A DNA stretch of 64,000 bases from assembly GCF_010894455.1 (NCBI RefSeq), contig NZ_JAAIXY010000016.1, forward strand, positions 62,001 to 126,000, written 5' to 3'. Position 1 is the first letter of the stretch, and every line of letters starts with the position of its first letter. Below, piece by piece: positions 16,621 through 25,818 of the stretch. Made by a program: the position numbers and the translations under genes. The DNA comes from Myxococcus eversor. Lineage in GTDB: Bacteria; Myxococcota; Myxococcia; Myxococcales; Myxococcaceae. Under the pieces are notes generated by a model. It worked only from the letters and a program-made list of their open reading frames with translations, did no database searches and was not told where the DNA came from.

Positions 16621-17427
16621 GTGCGAACCCTCATTGGCCTCTCTGTCGCCCTCCTGCTCACCGCGTGTGGTGGCGGTGCGCCTCCGGAAGAAGTGATTGA
16701 AGCCGCCAAGGCGCGTGTGGAGCGCGTCGTCGCCGCGGGGCACATGACACGGGGCGCGCTGGAGGTGCTCGGCTTCATGCCCGTGTACACGTGCGGAGAG
16801 CCGCGCCGCGCGTTCCTGAATGTCGCGGTGCCGGACGTGAGCACGCGGCTGGCGTGCGCCACCGCCACCCTGGAGCGGTTCGACGCCGTGACGGACGGCG
16901 TGGTGCTCTCGTTCAACGGGCCGGACTGCGAGGTTCACGGCCTGCGCCTCGAGGGCCGCGCCTTCTTCAAGTACAGCGGCGGTGAGGACCGGATGGAGGT
17001 GTCCGTGGACCTGCGCCAGTTGCGCGTGGACGGCGCGGTGTTGCCCGCCGAGGTCGGCTACGGCACCTGCGGCGACCAGACGAGCGTCTGGGCGAAGGCG
17101 GCCGGCGACGTCCCGGGACATCCGGGCCACACGGTGCGCGTGGACGCGCGGGTGGACAAGCGCGCGGGGATGCCGCTGTTGGGCGGCTCCTCGCTGGTGC
17201 TCGACGGTGAAGGCGAGCTCACGGGCCCGGAGGGCGTGGACAAAATCACGCTCCAGACGCTCCAGTACGAGGTGGGCGAGTACCTCCCCAAGGAGGGCAC
17301 GGCCATCCTGGAGACGGCGGACGGGCGCTACGTGAAGGCGGAGTTCCAGCCCGGTCTGTGGCGGCTGGGCAAGGTGGAGGTGACGGTGGATGACCACTCG
17401 TCGGTGACGGTGCCCATCTTGCGGTAG
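16621..17427 (+). CDS. predicted lipoprotein, unknown function
   Basis: A 268-residue protein starting at GTG 16621, with GGAG about ten bases upstream. The first residues form a short lipoprotein signal, VALLLTAC, with the lipidated cysteine near residue 16, so it is likely membrane-anchored in the periplasm or outer membrane. The mature part looks beta-rich and contains two cysteine pairs (VYTCGEPRR, RLACATATL; PDCEVHG, YGTCGDQ). No known domain was recognised. It stands alone before the aminotransferase gene, 46 bases away. Confidence 0.75.
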   Translation: MRTLIGLSVALLLTACGGGAPPEEVIEAAKARVERVVAAGHMTRGALEVLGFMPVYTCGEPRRAFLNVAVPDVSTRLACATATLERFDAVTDGVVLSFNGPDCEVHGLRLEGRAFFKYSGGEDRMEVSVDLRQLRVDGAVLPAEVGYGTCGDQTSVWAKAAGDVPGHPGHTVRVDARVDKRAGMPLLGGSSLVLDGEGELTGPEGVDKITLQTLQYEVGEYLPKEGTAILETADGRYVKAEFQPGLWRLGKVEVTVDDHSSVTVPILR

Positions 17428-17473
17428 CGAGGGCTTGCGCGCGCGTCGTCGCTTTCCGCTAGGGTTCCCGGCC

Positions 17474-18739
17474 GTGAGCGACGACGTCACGATTCCCGCA
17501 TTCCGCACCGTGCCTCGCACGGGCGTCATCTACGTCACCGCCGAGGCCACGCGCCGAGGCTACCGTTCCAGCGACCCTGACTGGTGCAACCTGGGCCAGG
17601 GGCAGCCGGAGACGGGAGACCTGCCCGGCGCTCCACCGCGCCTGAACACGGTGAACATCGACGTGGCGGACATGGAGTACGCCCCGGTGGCGGGCCTGTG
17701 GGACGTGCGAGAGGCCATCGCCAGCCTCTACAACCGCCTCTACCGCCGGGGCCTCCCCAGCCAGTACAGCGCGGAGAACGTGTGCCTGTCCGGCGGCGGG
17801 CGCGCGGCCCTCACCCGCGCGGCGGCGAGCCTGGGCTCCATCAACCTGGGCCACTTCCTGCCGGACTACACGGCCTACGAGGAGCTGCTGGACGTCTTCA
17901 AGGCGTTCACCGCCATCCCCATCCTCCTGGAGGGCGAGCGCGGCTACGCCTTCACCCACGAGGACCTGCGCCGCGAGGTACAGGGTCGCGGCCTGTCCGC
18001 GCTGCTCTTCTCCAACCCGTGCAACCCCACCGGCAAGCTGGTGCAGGGGGACGAGCTGGCGCGGTGGGTGGGCGTGGCCCGCGAGCAGGAGTGCGTGCTG
18101 CTCATCGACGAGTTCTATTCGCACTACATCTGGACGGGCCGCCCCGGGCACCTGCCGGTGGAGAGCGCCGCGCGCTACGTGGAGGACGTGAACAAGGACC
18201 CCATCGTCCTCTTCGACGGCTTCACCAAGAACTGGCGCTACCCGGGCTGGCGCATGACGTGGACGGTGGGGCCCCGGCAGGTGATTGAGGCCGTCTCCAG
18301 CGCGGGCAGCTTCCTGGACGGTGGCGGCAGCCGGCCGCTGCAGCGCGCCGCAATCCCCCTCCTGCAGGAGGAGCCCGTCATCGCGGAGACGCTGGCCATC
18401 CACACGGCCTTCCGAGAGAAGCGCGACAGGTTCCACTCGCGCCTGGAGCGGTTGGGCATCCGCACGGACCGCGCGCCGGACGGGACGTTCTACGTCTGGG
18501 GCAACGTGTCCGGCCTGCCCGCGCCGCTCAACGATGGCATGGGCTTCTTCCGCGCCGCGCTGGAGCAGAAGATCATCACCGTGCCGGGCGAGTTCTTCGA
18601 CGTGAATCCGGGCAAGCGCCGCGCGCGGCCGTCACGCTTCCGCGGCTACGTGCGCCTGTCCTTCGGTCCGTCCATGGAGGTGCTGGAGAAGGCACTGACG
18701 CGGCTGGAGGCCATGGTGTTGCAGCACAGCCGCACCTGA
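17474..18739 (+). CDS. class I/II aminotransferase (PLP-dependent)
   Basis: A 421-residue fold-type I PLP enzyme. Motifs: the substrate/PLP segment FSNPCNPTGKLV, the PLP-ring aspartate in LLIDEFYSHYIW, and the Schiff-base Lys252 in GFTKNWRYPGWRMTW, followed by a C-terminal arginine in RGYVRLSFG. Start GTG 17474 is chosen because AGGGTT precedes it. The specific amino donor is unknown. The N-terminal third (PRTGVIYVTAEATRRGY) is unlike AspC and is a recognisable feature of this subgroup. Confidence 0.88.
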   Translation: MSDDVTIPAFRTVPRTGVIYVTAEATRRGYRSSDPDWCNLGQGQPETGDLPGAPPRLNTVNIDVADMEYAPVAGLWDVREAIASLYNRLYRRGLPSQYSAENVCLSGGGRAALTRAAASLGSINLGHFLPDYTAYEELLDVFKAFTAIPILLEGERGYAFTHEDLRREVQGRGLSALLFSNPCNPTGKLVQGDELARWVGVAREQECVLLIDEFYSHYIWTGRPGHLPVESAARYVEDVNKDPIVLFDGFTKNWRYPGWRMTWTVGPRQVIEAVSSAGSFLDGGGSRPLQRAAIPLLQEEPVIAETLAIHTAFREKRDRFHSRLERLGIRTDRAPDGTFYVWGNVSGLPAPLNDGMGFFRAALEQKIITVPGEFFDVNPGKRRARPSRFRGYVRLSFGPSMEVLEKALTRLEAMVLQHSRT

Positions 18740-18757
18740 CGCGAGAGCCAACACCTT

Positions 18758-18787
18758 CCGGAGCCAGCGCATCCCTGGCGGCTCCGG
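18758..18787 (+). terminator. probable terminator after aminotransferase gene
   Basis: CCGGAGCC and GGCTCCGG are exact complements with a 14-base loop, 19 bases after the stop codon. There is no T tract. Confidence 0.5.
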
Positions 18788-18824
18788 AGGGCAATGACAT
18801 CCACCTGATGCTGGGCCACCCCGA

Positions 18825-20102
18825 ATGAGACTTCCCGCCTCCCGGCTCGCGCTGCTCGGCGTCCTCTACTTCGTGCAGGGCCTGCCCTTCGGGTTCCAGG
18901 CCACCGCGCTGCCCGTGTATCTGCGGGAGCAGGGGATATCGCTCACCGCGCTGGGCTTCGCGGGGGTGCTCGCGCTGCCGTGGGGACTCAAGGCGCTCTG
19001 GGCGCCGCTGGTGGACCGGTATCACTCCGCGCGGCTCGGACGTCGCAGGTCCTGGATTCTGCCCATGCAGGCGGGCCTGACGCTCACCTGCGCGGCGGCG
19101 GGCCTGCTCGTGTCGGACGGGGGTTCGCTGAAGGTCCTCCTCGGGCTCATCCTGGTGATGAACCTCTTCGCCGCCACGCAGGACATCGCGGTGGATGGGC
19201 TCGCGGTGGACATGCTCAAGCCGGAGGAGCTGGGTCTGGGCAACTCCGTGCAGGTGGTGGGCTACAAGCTGGGGATGCTCACCGGCGGCGGGCTCCTGGT
19301 GTGGGCCAGCAAGTCCATCGGCTGGTCGGGGCTCTTCTGGGGCATGGCCGCGCTGTGCGCCGGCGCGCTCCTGGTGACGCTGCTCGCCCGCGAGCCACCT
19401 CCCCGTGAGGACTCGAGCGGGAGCGACGGTGTGTCGGCCCCGGAGGCGCGGCTGAGCTGGCGGCAACTGCGGGAGCACATCGCCGCGGTGGTGATGAAGC
19501 CAGGGACGGGATGGGTGCTGCTCTTCATCGGCACGTACAAGTTCGGCGAGACGATGGCGGACGTGCTCTACAAGCCCTTCCTCGTCGACTCGGGCATTCC
19601 CGCCTGGCAGATAGGCCAGTGGGTGGGGACCTGGGGGAACGTGGCCTCCATCCTCGGCTCCGTCGGTGGAGGGCTGCTCGCCACGCGGCTGCCCATCGTC
19701 GGTGCCTTGACGCTCACGGCGTCGCTGCGCGTGCTGCCGCTCATGGGCCGCTGGTGGCTGGCGACTCACGGAGTCAGCGACGCGGGCGTCATCGGTGTGA
19801 CGCTCGCGGAGGAGCTGGTGGGCGGCGCCCTCACGACGGTGATGTTCGCGTTCATGATGTCGCGCGTGGACCGGCGCATCGGCGCCACGCACTACACGCT
19901 GCTGGCGAGCCTGGAGGTCTGGGGCAAGGCGCCCGCCGCGCCGCTCGCGGGGTGGCTCGCGGACCCCATCCACGGGCTTGGGCTTGGCTACGCACCTGTG
20001 TTCCTGCTCGGCGCCGCGCTGTCCGTGGCCTTCCTCGCGTTGCTGATACCCATCCGTCACCAACAGTCGCGTCAGGGTTCAGCGACGACGGCATTTCCCT
20101 GA
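18825..20102 (+). CDS. MFS permease, AmpG/PAT-like
   Basis: A 425-residue membrane protein with about 12 predicted helices. The N-terminus, LYFVQGLPFGFQATALPVYL then LGFAGVLALPWGLKALWAPL and VDRY, is characteristic of the AmpG/PAT family, as is TQDIAVDGLAVDML in helix 4. Characterised AmpG proteins carry anhydromuropeptides from periplasm to cytoplasm for cell-wall recycling, but the family also includes acetyl-CoA carriers, so the substrate is not certain. No beta-lactamase regulator is nearby. Confidence 0.82.
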   Translation: MRLPASRLALLGVLYFVQGLPFGFQATALPVYLREQGISLTALGFAGVLALPWGLKALWAPLVDRYHSARLGRRRSWILPMQAGLTLTCAAAGLLVSDGGSLKVLLGLILVMNLFAATQDIAVDGLAVDMLKPEELGLGNSVQVVGYKLGMLTGGGLLVWASKSIGWSGLFWGMAALCAGALLVTLLAREPPPREDSSGSDGVSAPEARLSWRQLREHIAAVVMKPGTGWVLLFIGTYKFGETMADVLYKPFLVDSGIPAWQIGQWVGTWGNVASILGSVGGGLLATRLPIVGALTLTASLRVLPLMGRWWLATHGVSDAGVIGVTLAEELVGGALTTVMFAFMMSRVDRRIGATHYTLLASLEVWGKAPAAPLAGWLADPIHGLGLGYAPVFLLGAALSVAFLALLIPIRHQQSRQGSATTAFP

Positions 20103-20141
20103 GCCGTTGTCGTCACCTGAAATCAAACAGGAATGTCAGAC

Positions 20142-20164
20142 GCGGGTGTTAAGTGCTTACCCGC
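20142..20164. repeat. inverted repeat in leader of exported-protein gene
   Basis: GCGGG and CCCGC flank TAAG and CTTA, forming a short two-part hairpin 15 bases before the GGAGGT ribosome site. It may end transcription of the upstream permease gene or act in the leader RNA. Confidence 0.4.
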
Positions 20165-20190
20165 AGTTCCCCCTTTGTGGAGGTACATTC

Positions 20191-20967
20191 TTGTCTTCAT
20201 TCCTGAAGTCGTTCCTGGGCGGCGTCGTGCTGCTGACCGCGCCCCAGGCCTTCGCAGACAGCACCACCACGATTCCCGCCTTCAACGCGGCGATTGCCAC
20301 GGCCCGGACGTCGAACAGCCCCGGTGGCACCACGGTGCGCCGCGCGGAGATGAAGACCGCGGTCGACGTGTTCCTCTACGATGACGGCCAGGTGGATGCC
20401 GCCGAGCGAGCCTTCCTGGGCGCCCGCATCAACGACCTGGTGTTCAACATCGGCGTCACCGCCACCGCGCAGAAGTACATGATTGACGTCCACGAGCTGA
20501 ACGACGGCGCCACCACCCACGCGCCGCTGTGGCTCGACCCCATGACCCAGACGCCCGAGGTGCTGTTCGGGGCGACGGGAGCGCTCGCGGCGTCCTCCTC
20601 CATCATGGAGGGCAACATCCCCAGCGGGCAGGGCGTGGCCAATCAGCGGACGCTGAACTACAAGGCCGCCGCCGCCTTCGGGTTGCAGGGCGCGGGGAAG
20701 TTCACCCCCATCACCGTGCAGGAGCTGCTCGCGAAGCTCTCCGCGCACGTCATCAGCGGCACGCCGAACGCGGATGAAGTGGATGGCGCGCTGGGGCTCA
20801 TCACGCAAGTCTCGCGCAACAGCAACCGGCTCTATACCGCGAGCTGGTCCTGCCAGACCTACTGCGGCGGGAGCGGCCCGAGCGACCAGGGTGGCTACTT
20901 CATCGCGGCGGTGAGCACGGACCGCCAGTTCGTGCGCATGGTGCGCGTGACGACCTGGTCGGATTAG
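20191..20967 (+). CDS. exported protein of unknown function, TTG start
   Basis: A 258-residue protein. The start is TTG 20191, because a perfect GGAGGT (20179-20184) sits six bases before it and the resulting N-terminus is a clean signal peptide (SSFLKSFLGGVVLLTAPQAF, then A-D). Upstream starts in the frame, from 20107, would put extra polar residues before the signal. The mature part is helical (AEMKTAVDVFLYDDGQVDAA) with a C-terminal segment containing WSCQTYCGGSG. No known domain recognised. It converges with the repeat-protein gene, seven bases between stops. Confidence 0.78.
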   Translation: MSSFLKSFLGGVVLLTAPQAFADSTTTIPAFNAAIATARTSNSPGGTTVRRAEMKTAVDVFLYDDGQVDAAERAFLGARINDLVFNIGVTATAQKYMIDVHELNDGATTHAPLWLDPMTQTPEVLFGATGALAASSSIMEGNIPSGQGVANQRTLNYKAAAAFGLQGAGKFTPITVQELLAKLSAHVISGTPNADEVDGALGLITQVSRNSNRLYTASWSCQTYCGGSGPSDQGGYFIAAVSTDRQFVRMVRVTTWSD

Positions 20968-20974
20968 TCGTCAT

Positions 20975-23248
20975 TCAGCGCCGTACTCGCAGCTCGAGGC
21001 CCGCGGGAGGGAAGGTTCCTCCCGCGTGGGTCCACTCGAGTCGCACCTGACGGCGGTCCTCGGGCGGAAGCTCGAGGACCGCCAGCACCCTGCCCTCTCC
21101 TCGTTGGTTGACGCGGACGTCCACACGCTCGCCGTCGACCTTCATCGCCAGGCTCAGGACTCCGGCCTGGGGGAAGAAGCGCTCGGAGGGGTGGCGTCGC
21201 GGTGAGGTGAGCAGCAGCTCCACTTCGCGCGGCTCGGAGGCTTCGTTCTCCAGGGTGTAGGTCAGCTGGTAGGTGACGCCTCGGGCGCCGTCGTGGGTGC
21301 GCTCGCCGTGAGAGGACGTGGCGCGCAAGGAGGCCGAGGTCCCCGAGGTCGGCGTCAACGTCGGCGCGTCGGGGCCTGCGCCCGCGTTCCTGCGCGGCAT
21401 GGACATGACGAGGTCGCCCGTGAGCGTTCCGGGTGACAGGCGCAGCGTGCGCTCACCGACGAAGACGCTGCCGGCTTCGAGCACGCCTTGGAGTGGGGGG
21501 AAGGACGTCGGTCCCGTGTCCTCGTCTCCCGCGGTGGCCAGTGGGTGCTCGCTCCGGGTGATGGCCGCGAGTTCGTCGGGCGTGAGGGGCTGGGGACTGG
21601 AGATGGTGGCCAGGCGGAACCTCGCGCCCGCATCCACCTGTCCCTTCGCGTCCAGGGCCGTGAAGTCCAGGAGGGCGGTGAGCGTGACACCCTTCGGGTG
21701 ACGTGCATCGAGGACGACCACCGTGGCGCCGGGCTGCACGGTGAGGCGGCCCTCGAATGCGCCTCGGGTTCCCAAGCGCACGTCGTCGAGCTGGGACAGG
21801 TCGAGGTCTTCACGGATGAGCGGCTGGGACTGGCGCTCGGATTCGGAGCGGTCATCGAGGACGGCGTCGAGGAGACCCGAGGCGAGCACGGCTTGTGGAC
21901 CTCGGAAGAACAGGCCCTGGGGGTGTGGTGTCTTGCCCTGTCCGGACTCCGCGTCGCTCAGGTTCGTGAAGTCCTCATCGAGGGGCTTCTGGTTCAACGG
22001 GTTGAAGGGCTCGCCACGTGAGTTCAGTGGGAACTGGGGCGTGAGGTACTTGGAGAAGAGGCCGCCTTTGACCTGGAGCTGGATGGGACGACCCGTCGTA
22101 TTCCGGAGCACGACGGAACAGTGGCCCGTGCTCACGGAATCGGGCGGGGACGCGTCCACGCGCTGGACGGCGCGAAGGAAAAGGCGAGCCTGGCCGGAGA
22201 AGGTGTAGCCACCTTCACTCTTTCCGGGCACGAGCCGTCCCATGGTGGAGCCGAGGACTCCCCAGGTTCGAATCGTCTCCGGGCTCGCATGGACGAGCAG
22301 TGGGGCGCCCGTGAAGGAGCCCTCGATGGGCGTGAGGGCGGAGATGGGCAGCACCTCCGAGTCGAGGTCGCCCACGTTCAGCGGCGGGCGAGTGTGCGTT
22401 CGGACTTCCACGCGGGGAGCCGGAGCTTCGAGTTCGATGGACGGCGGCTCCGCGACGGTCGCTTCTTTGGGAGGCTCCGCATTGTTCGCATCGGAGCGCA
22501 GAGGAGGAACCAGCGAGAGTACCCGGGCGGGACGACCCTTCGCGCGTGCATCGGGCGATGGACTCGCGGTCGACGTCTCTGATGGAGCAGCCTCCTCCAC
22601 CATCTTGATTTGAGGCTGCTCGCCCTCTCGGGACTCCGCTTGTGGCTTTGCCTCGACGGGACTCTCGGGTGACTTCGTCTGTCCTTTACCCGCTGGCTTT
22701 GCCTGAGCCTTCGCGGCCTGCTTCGCCTCTGCCTTCGCGGCCTGTTCTGTCGCGGATTGCTTCGCCTCAGACTTGGCGGCCTGCTCCGTCGCGGCCTGCG
22801 TCGCTTCAGCGTTCGCGGCCTGCGTCACCTCAGCGTTCGCGGCCTGCTTCGCCTCAGCCTTCGACACGTGCTCAGTCACGGCCTGCTTCGACTGCGCCTT
22901 CGAGACCTGCTCCGCCGCAGATTGCTTCGCCTGCGCCTTCACGGACTGCTCAGTCTCGGCCTGTTTCGACTGCGCCTTCGCGCCCTGCGCGTTCGCGGCC
23001 TGCTTCGCCTGCGCCTTCACGCCCTGCGCATTCGCGGCCTGCTTTGCCTGGGCCTTGGCCCCCTGCGCATTCGCGGCCTGCTTCGCCTGTGCCTTCGGAG
23101 CCGCTGCGGGCTCCGGCTTGCGTGCGGGCTTCTTCGCGGACTCCGCGCCTTGCCCGGCCGAGGGCTTTCCCCCCGCGGACGACGCACGGGGCGTCGGGGC
23201 GGCGGGTTTCGAGGACGAGCGTCGGGGTGGCGGCTTCGCGGGCGGCAT
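20975..23248 (-). CDS. Lys/Ala-repeat protein with DUF3370-like C-terminal domain
   Basis: A 757-residue protein. Residues about 1-215 are low complexity: Pro/Ser/Lys-rich, then about ten imperfect 13-residue repeats of the type AKQAANAQGAKAQ, predicted to be helical and strongly basic. Residues about 320-560 recall DUF3370 proteins of cyanobacteria and myxobacteria (GYTFSGQARLFLRAVQ, VVLRNTTGRPIQLQVKGGLF). The last 150 residues are beta-rich and resemble an adhesin-like domain. ATG 23248 is used because GAGGATC lies just upstream; GTG 23263 is an alternative. No signal peptide is seen, which is unusual for the DUF3370 type. Function unknown. Confidence 0.72.
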   Translation of the reverse strand: MPPAKPPPRRSSSKPAAPTPRASSAGGKPSAGQGAESAKKPARKPEPAAAPKAQAKQAANAQGAKAQAKQAANAQGVKAQAKQAANAQGAKAQSKQAETEQSVKAQAKQSAAEQVSKAQSKQAVTEHVSKAEAKQAANAEVTQAANAEATQAATEQAAKSEAKQSATEQAAKAEAKQAAKAQAKPAGKGQTKSPESPVEAKPQAESREGEQPQIKMVEEAAPSETSTASPSPDARAKGRPARVLSLVPPLRSDANNAEPPKEATVAEPPSIELEAPAPRVEVRTHTRPPLNVGDLDSEVLPISALTPIEGSFTGAPLLVHASPETIRTWGVLGSTMGRLVPGKSEGGYTFSGQARLFLRAVQRVDASPPDSVSTGHCSVVLRNTTGRPIQLQVKGGLFSKYLTPQFPLNSRGEPFNPLNQKPLDEDFTNLSDAESGQGKTPHPQGLFFRGPQAVLASGLLDAVLDDRSESERQSQPLIREDLDLSQLDDVRLGTRGAFEGRLTVQPGATVVVLDARHPKGVTLTALLDFTALDAKGQVDAGARFRLATISSPQPLTPDELAAITRSEHPLATAGDEDTGPTSFPPLQGVLEAGSVFVGERTLRLSPGTLTGDLVMSMPRRNAGAGPDAPTLTPTSGTSASLRATSSHGERTHDGARGVTYQLTYTLENEASEPREVELLLTSPRRHPSERFFPQAGVLSLAMKVDGERVDVRVNQRGEGRVLAVLELPPEDRRQVRLEWTHAGGTFPPAGLELRVRR
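22697..23095 (-). repeat. coding tandem repeat, about 39-bp unit
   Basis: About ten tandem units of roughly 39 bases encode AKQAANAQG-type 13-residue repeats. The first three copies (nearest 23095) are almost identical; copies towards 22697 diverge (TEQSVKAQ, AEQVSKAQ, TEHVSKAE). The gradient suggests recent expansion at the 5' end of the gene. Confidence 0.85.
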
Positions 23249-23409
23249 GGTGGAGATCCTCACAGAGAACGCGGCCGGAGTCGCCTCGACTCGAACTTCC
23301 GTCCGCCAGGAACTCCTCCCGGCGCCCCGGAAGGCCGGCGAAAACCCCTCGCCAGCGGGTCTCCCCCACCCCGGCGCCCTCCTCCTCCAGGGCCCCGAGC
23401 CGCCTCACC

Positions 23410-23802
23410 TCACGCGCGCGCCCACTTGCGCCACGCCACGCCCGTGAGCGCGAGCACCCCAGCGGTGGGCAACAGCCACGGCGCCGCCCTCACGAGCCGG
23501 TGCTCCCAGACGTCCACCCGGTCCGCCAGGAGCAACATCATCCAGTGGCGCGCCTTGTGGTCCGGGTACCCGTAGGCCACCTTGCGCAGCAACCCGCTCA
23601 GCCCGCGCGGTGGCTGCGCGGTGCCGAACACCGGCGGGAAGCCGGCCCGGCCCTTGTGCTTGAACACGCGCACATCCGAGTGCTGCGGACGGATGGGCAC
23701 ACGCGCCCCCGCCATCGGTTGAGGCGCCCTCTCCATCGGCACGCCCGGGCGGCTGGAGGGCTCCAGGTCCACCGCTGCGCCAGGAATCGGTCTATCCGGC
23801 AT
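23410..23802 (-). CDS. small membrane protein, unknown function
   Basis: A 130-residue protein with a probable single membrane helix near the C-terminus (AAPWLLPTAGVLALTGVAWR). The N-terminal 60 residues are Pro/Arg-rich. ATG 23802 is preceded by AAGGAG seven bases upstream, decisive against the longer open frame. It starts 17 bases after the alcohol dehydrogenase stop and is probably cotranscribed. No known domain. Confidence 0.68.
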   Translation of the reverse strand: MPDRPIPGAAVDLEPSSRPGVPMERAPQPMAGARVPIRPQHSDVRVFKHKGRAGFPPVFGTAQPPRGLSGLLRKVAYGYPDHKARHWMMLLLADRVDVWEHRLVRAAPWLLPTAGVLALTGVAWRKWARA

Positions 23803-23819
23803 GGTTCGGCTCCTTGTCG

Positions 23820-24968
23820 TCACGCATGACCAGGGGTGAGGACGCACTTGACGCAGCCGTCCTGCTTCTGGGCGAACAGGTGGTACGCCTTGGGTGCATC
23901 CTCCAGCGAGAAGCGGTGGGTGATGATGCCCTTCGCGTCGATGCGACCCTCGCGGATGTGCTCGAGCAGATGCGTCATGTACCGGCGCACGTTGCACTGG
24001 TTCATCCGCAGCGTCAGTCCCTTGTTCATCGCCGTTCCAATCGGCATCAGGTTCCACGGAGGGCCATACACCCCGACGATGGAGACATTGCCGCCCTTGC
24101 GCACGGTATCGATGCACCAGGTGAGCACCGTGGCCGCGCCGGCTTCGAGCTTCAGCCCCAGGCCCAGCACGCGCTGGCCCACCGAGCCCTCCGCCTCCAT
24201 GCCCACCGCGTCGATGCACACGTCCGGGCCGCGACCGTCGAACAGGTCCTTCAGGTAGAGGACGATGTCCTCCACCTCCCGGAAGTTCACCGTCTCCACC
24301 TTCGCGTACCGCTCCGCGAAGTCGAGCCGGTACTGCACGCAGTCCACCGCGATGACCCGGCCCGCGCCCATCAGCCACGCGGACCTCATGGCGAACAACC
24401 CCACCGGGCCGGCGCCGAACACCACCACCGTCTCGCCGCCCTTGATTTCGCCCATCTCCGCGCCCATGTAGCCCGTGGGCAGGATGTCTCCGAGGAAGAG
24501 CGCCTCCTCGTCCTCCATGCCGTCGGGAATCTTCAGCGGCCCCACGTCCGCGAAGGGCACGCGCACGTACTCCGCCTGGCCACCGTCGTAGCCGCCCGTG
24601 GTGTGCGAATAGCCATACACCCCACACGCCACGTCGCTCGACGGGTTGCTGTTCTCACAGGACGCCGTGAGTCCGCGCTGACAGTAGAAACACGTGCCAC
24701 AGGAGATGTTGAAGGGCACCACCACGCGGTCGCCCTTGTGCAGTTGGGTGACTTCGCTGCCCAGCTCCTCCACCACGCCGGTGAACTCGTGACCAAACGT
24801 GTGGCCCACGCGCGTATCCGGCACCAGCCCGTGCAACAGATGCAGGTCCGAGCCACAGATGGCCGTCCGGGTCACCTTGAGGATGACGTCCTGCGGGTGC
24901 TCCAAGCGAGGGTCTGGCTTGTTCTCCACTCGGACCTTGAAGGGTCCCTGGTACGTCAATGCGCGCAT
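23820..24968 (-). CDS. zinc-dependent alcohol dehydrogenase (FDH-like)
   Basis: A 382-residue medium-chain dehydrogenase. The catalytic zinc site is seen in TAICGSDLHL and GHEFTGVVEE, and the structural zinc site in SCGTCFYCQRGLTASCE. The nucleotide fold has VVFGAGPVGLFAM followed by an acidic residue in VIAVD. Length and the insert around 120-135 (ACGVYGYSHTTGGYDGGQAE) suit the glutathione-independent formaldehyde dehydrogenase-like subfamily, but the substrate cannot be fixed. GAGG precedes ATG 24968. A small membrane protein gene follows in the same orientation. Confidence 0.88.
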   Translation of the reverse strand: MRALTYQGPFKVRVENKPDPRLEHPQDVILKVTRTAICGSDLHLLHGLVPDTRVGHTFGHEFTGVVEELGSEVTQLHKGDRVVVPFNISCGTCFYCQRGLTASCENSNPSSDVACGVYGYSHTTGGYDGGQAEYVRVPFADVGPLKIPDGMEDEEALFLGDILPTGYMGAEMGEIKGGETVVVFGAGPVGLFAMRSAWLMGAGRVIAVDCVQYRLDFAERYAKVETVNFREVEDIVLYLKDLFDGRGPDVCIDAVGMEAEGSVGQRVLGLGLKLEAGAATVLTWCIDTVRKGGNVSIVGVYGPPWNLMPIGTAMNKGLTLRMNQCNVRRYMTHLLEHIREGRIDAKGIITHRFSLEDAPKAYHLFAQKQDGCVKCVLTPGHA

Positions 24969-25080
24969 GAAAGGGCCTCTTTCCCGTTCCCATACGGGTG
25001 AGGACGCCGACGCTTCGCGGCAAGACGCACCGGAAGCAGGCCCTTGCCCGCTCTCTCTCCGGGAAGGAGCGCGCCACCGC

Positions 25081-25752
25081 TCAGTCGGCCACGGGCTCCA
25101 CCGGGAGCTCCGTCGCCCGCCACAGATACCAGCTCACCACCGTGCGCCAGGGCCGCCACCGCTCGCCGTATTCCAGGAGCGCCTTGGGGCGCGGCATCTC
25201 CGGCAGCCCATACGCGAGCATGAAGCCCTTGCGCACGCCGAAGTCGTCCACCGGCAACACGTCCGGGCGACCGAGCCGGGAGATGAGCAGCATCTCCACC
25301 GTCCACTGGCCAATGCCTCGCACCTGCGTGAAATGCTCGATGAGCGTCGCATCGTCCATGCGCCGCACCTTGGACAAAGGAGGCACGGTGCCGTCCAGCG
25401 ACTTGCGCGCCAGGTCCTGGAGCGCGGCCAGCTTGTTGGCGGACAGGCCCGCCTCGCGCAGCACCGGCTCCGTAACGGAGAGCAGCGCCTGGGGCGTGAA
25501 GTGCCGTCCCTTCCCCACGCGCTCACTGACGCGCGCGAAGATGGCGGCGGCGGCCTTGCCGTGGAGCTGCTGGTAGACGATGGACTCCGCCAGCGCGGCG
25601 AAGGGGCTGTGCAGAGGACTCAGCTGGAGGCGGAACGGGCCCACGCGCTTCATCAGCGCGCCCAGCTTCGGGTCCGCGCGCGCCAGGGCACGGCGGACCT
25701 CGGGAGTGAAGGCTTCGGGCAGGCGCGGGGCGGTAGGAGCGGAACGCGGCAT
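25081..25752 (-). CDS. DNA-3-methyladenine glycosylase II (AlkA family)
   Basis: A 223-residue HhH-GPD glycosylase. The helix-hairpin-helix reads VRGIGQWTVEMLLIS and is followed by PVDDFGVRKG, with the catalytic aspartate in that stretch. It lacks the N-terminal domain of E. coli AlkA and is closer in size to short AlkA/Mag enzymes that excise alkylated purines. ATG 25752. The gene stands between the dehydrogenase and hemerythrin genes, a grouping consistent with damage and stress defence. No iron-sulphur cluster motif is present. Confidence 0.87.
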   Translation of the reverse strand: MPRSAPTAPRLPEAFTPEVRRALARADPKLGALMKRVGPFRLQLSPLHSPFAALAESIVYQQLHGKAAAAIFARVSERVGKGRHFTPQALLSVTEPVLREAGLSANKLAALQDLARKSLDGTVPPLSKVRRMDDATLIEHFTQVRGIGQWTVEMLLISRLGRPDVLPVDDFGVRKGFMLAYGLPEMPRPKALLEYGERWRPWRTVVSWYLWRATELPVEPVAD

Positions 25753-25818
25753 GGGAGGGGGGACATGCTGCCGCGCCCACCGCCCCGCGCAACCCGTTTC
25801 TTGTCGCGAAGGGGCCGC

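Noticed and set aside
22697..23095. Possible CRISPR-like array
   Set aside because: The repeats are tandem without spacers, in frame and encode a regular peptide repeat.
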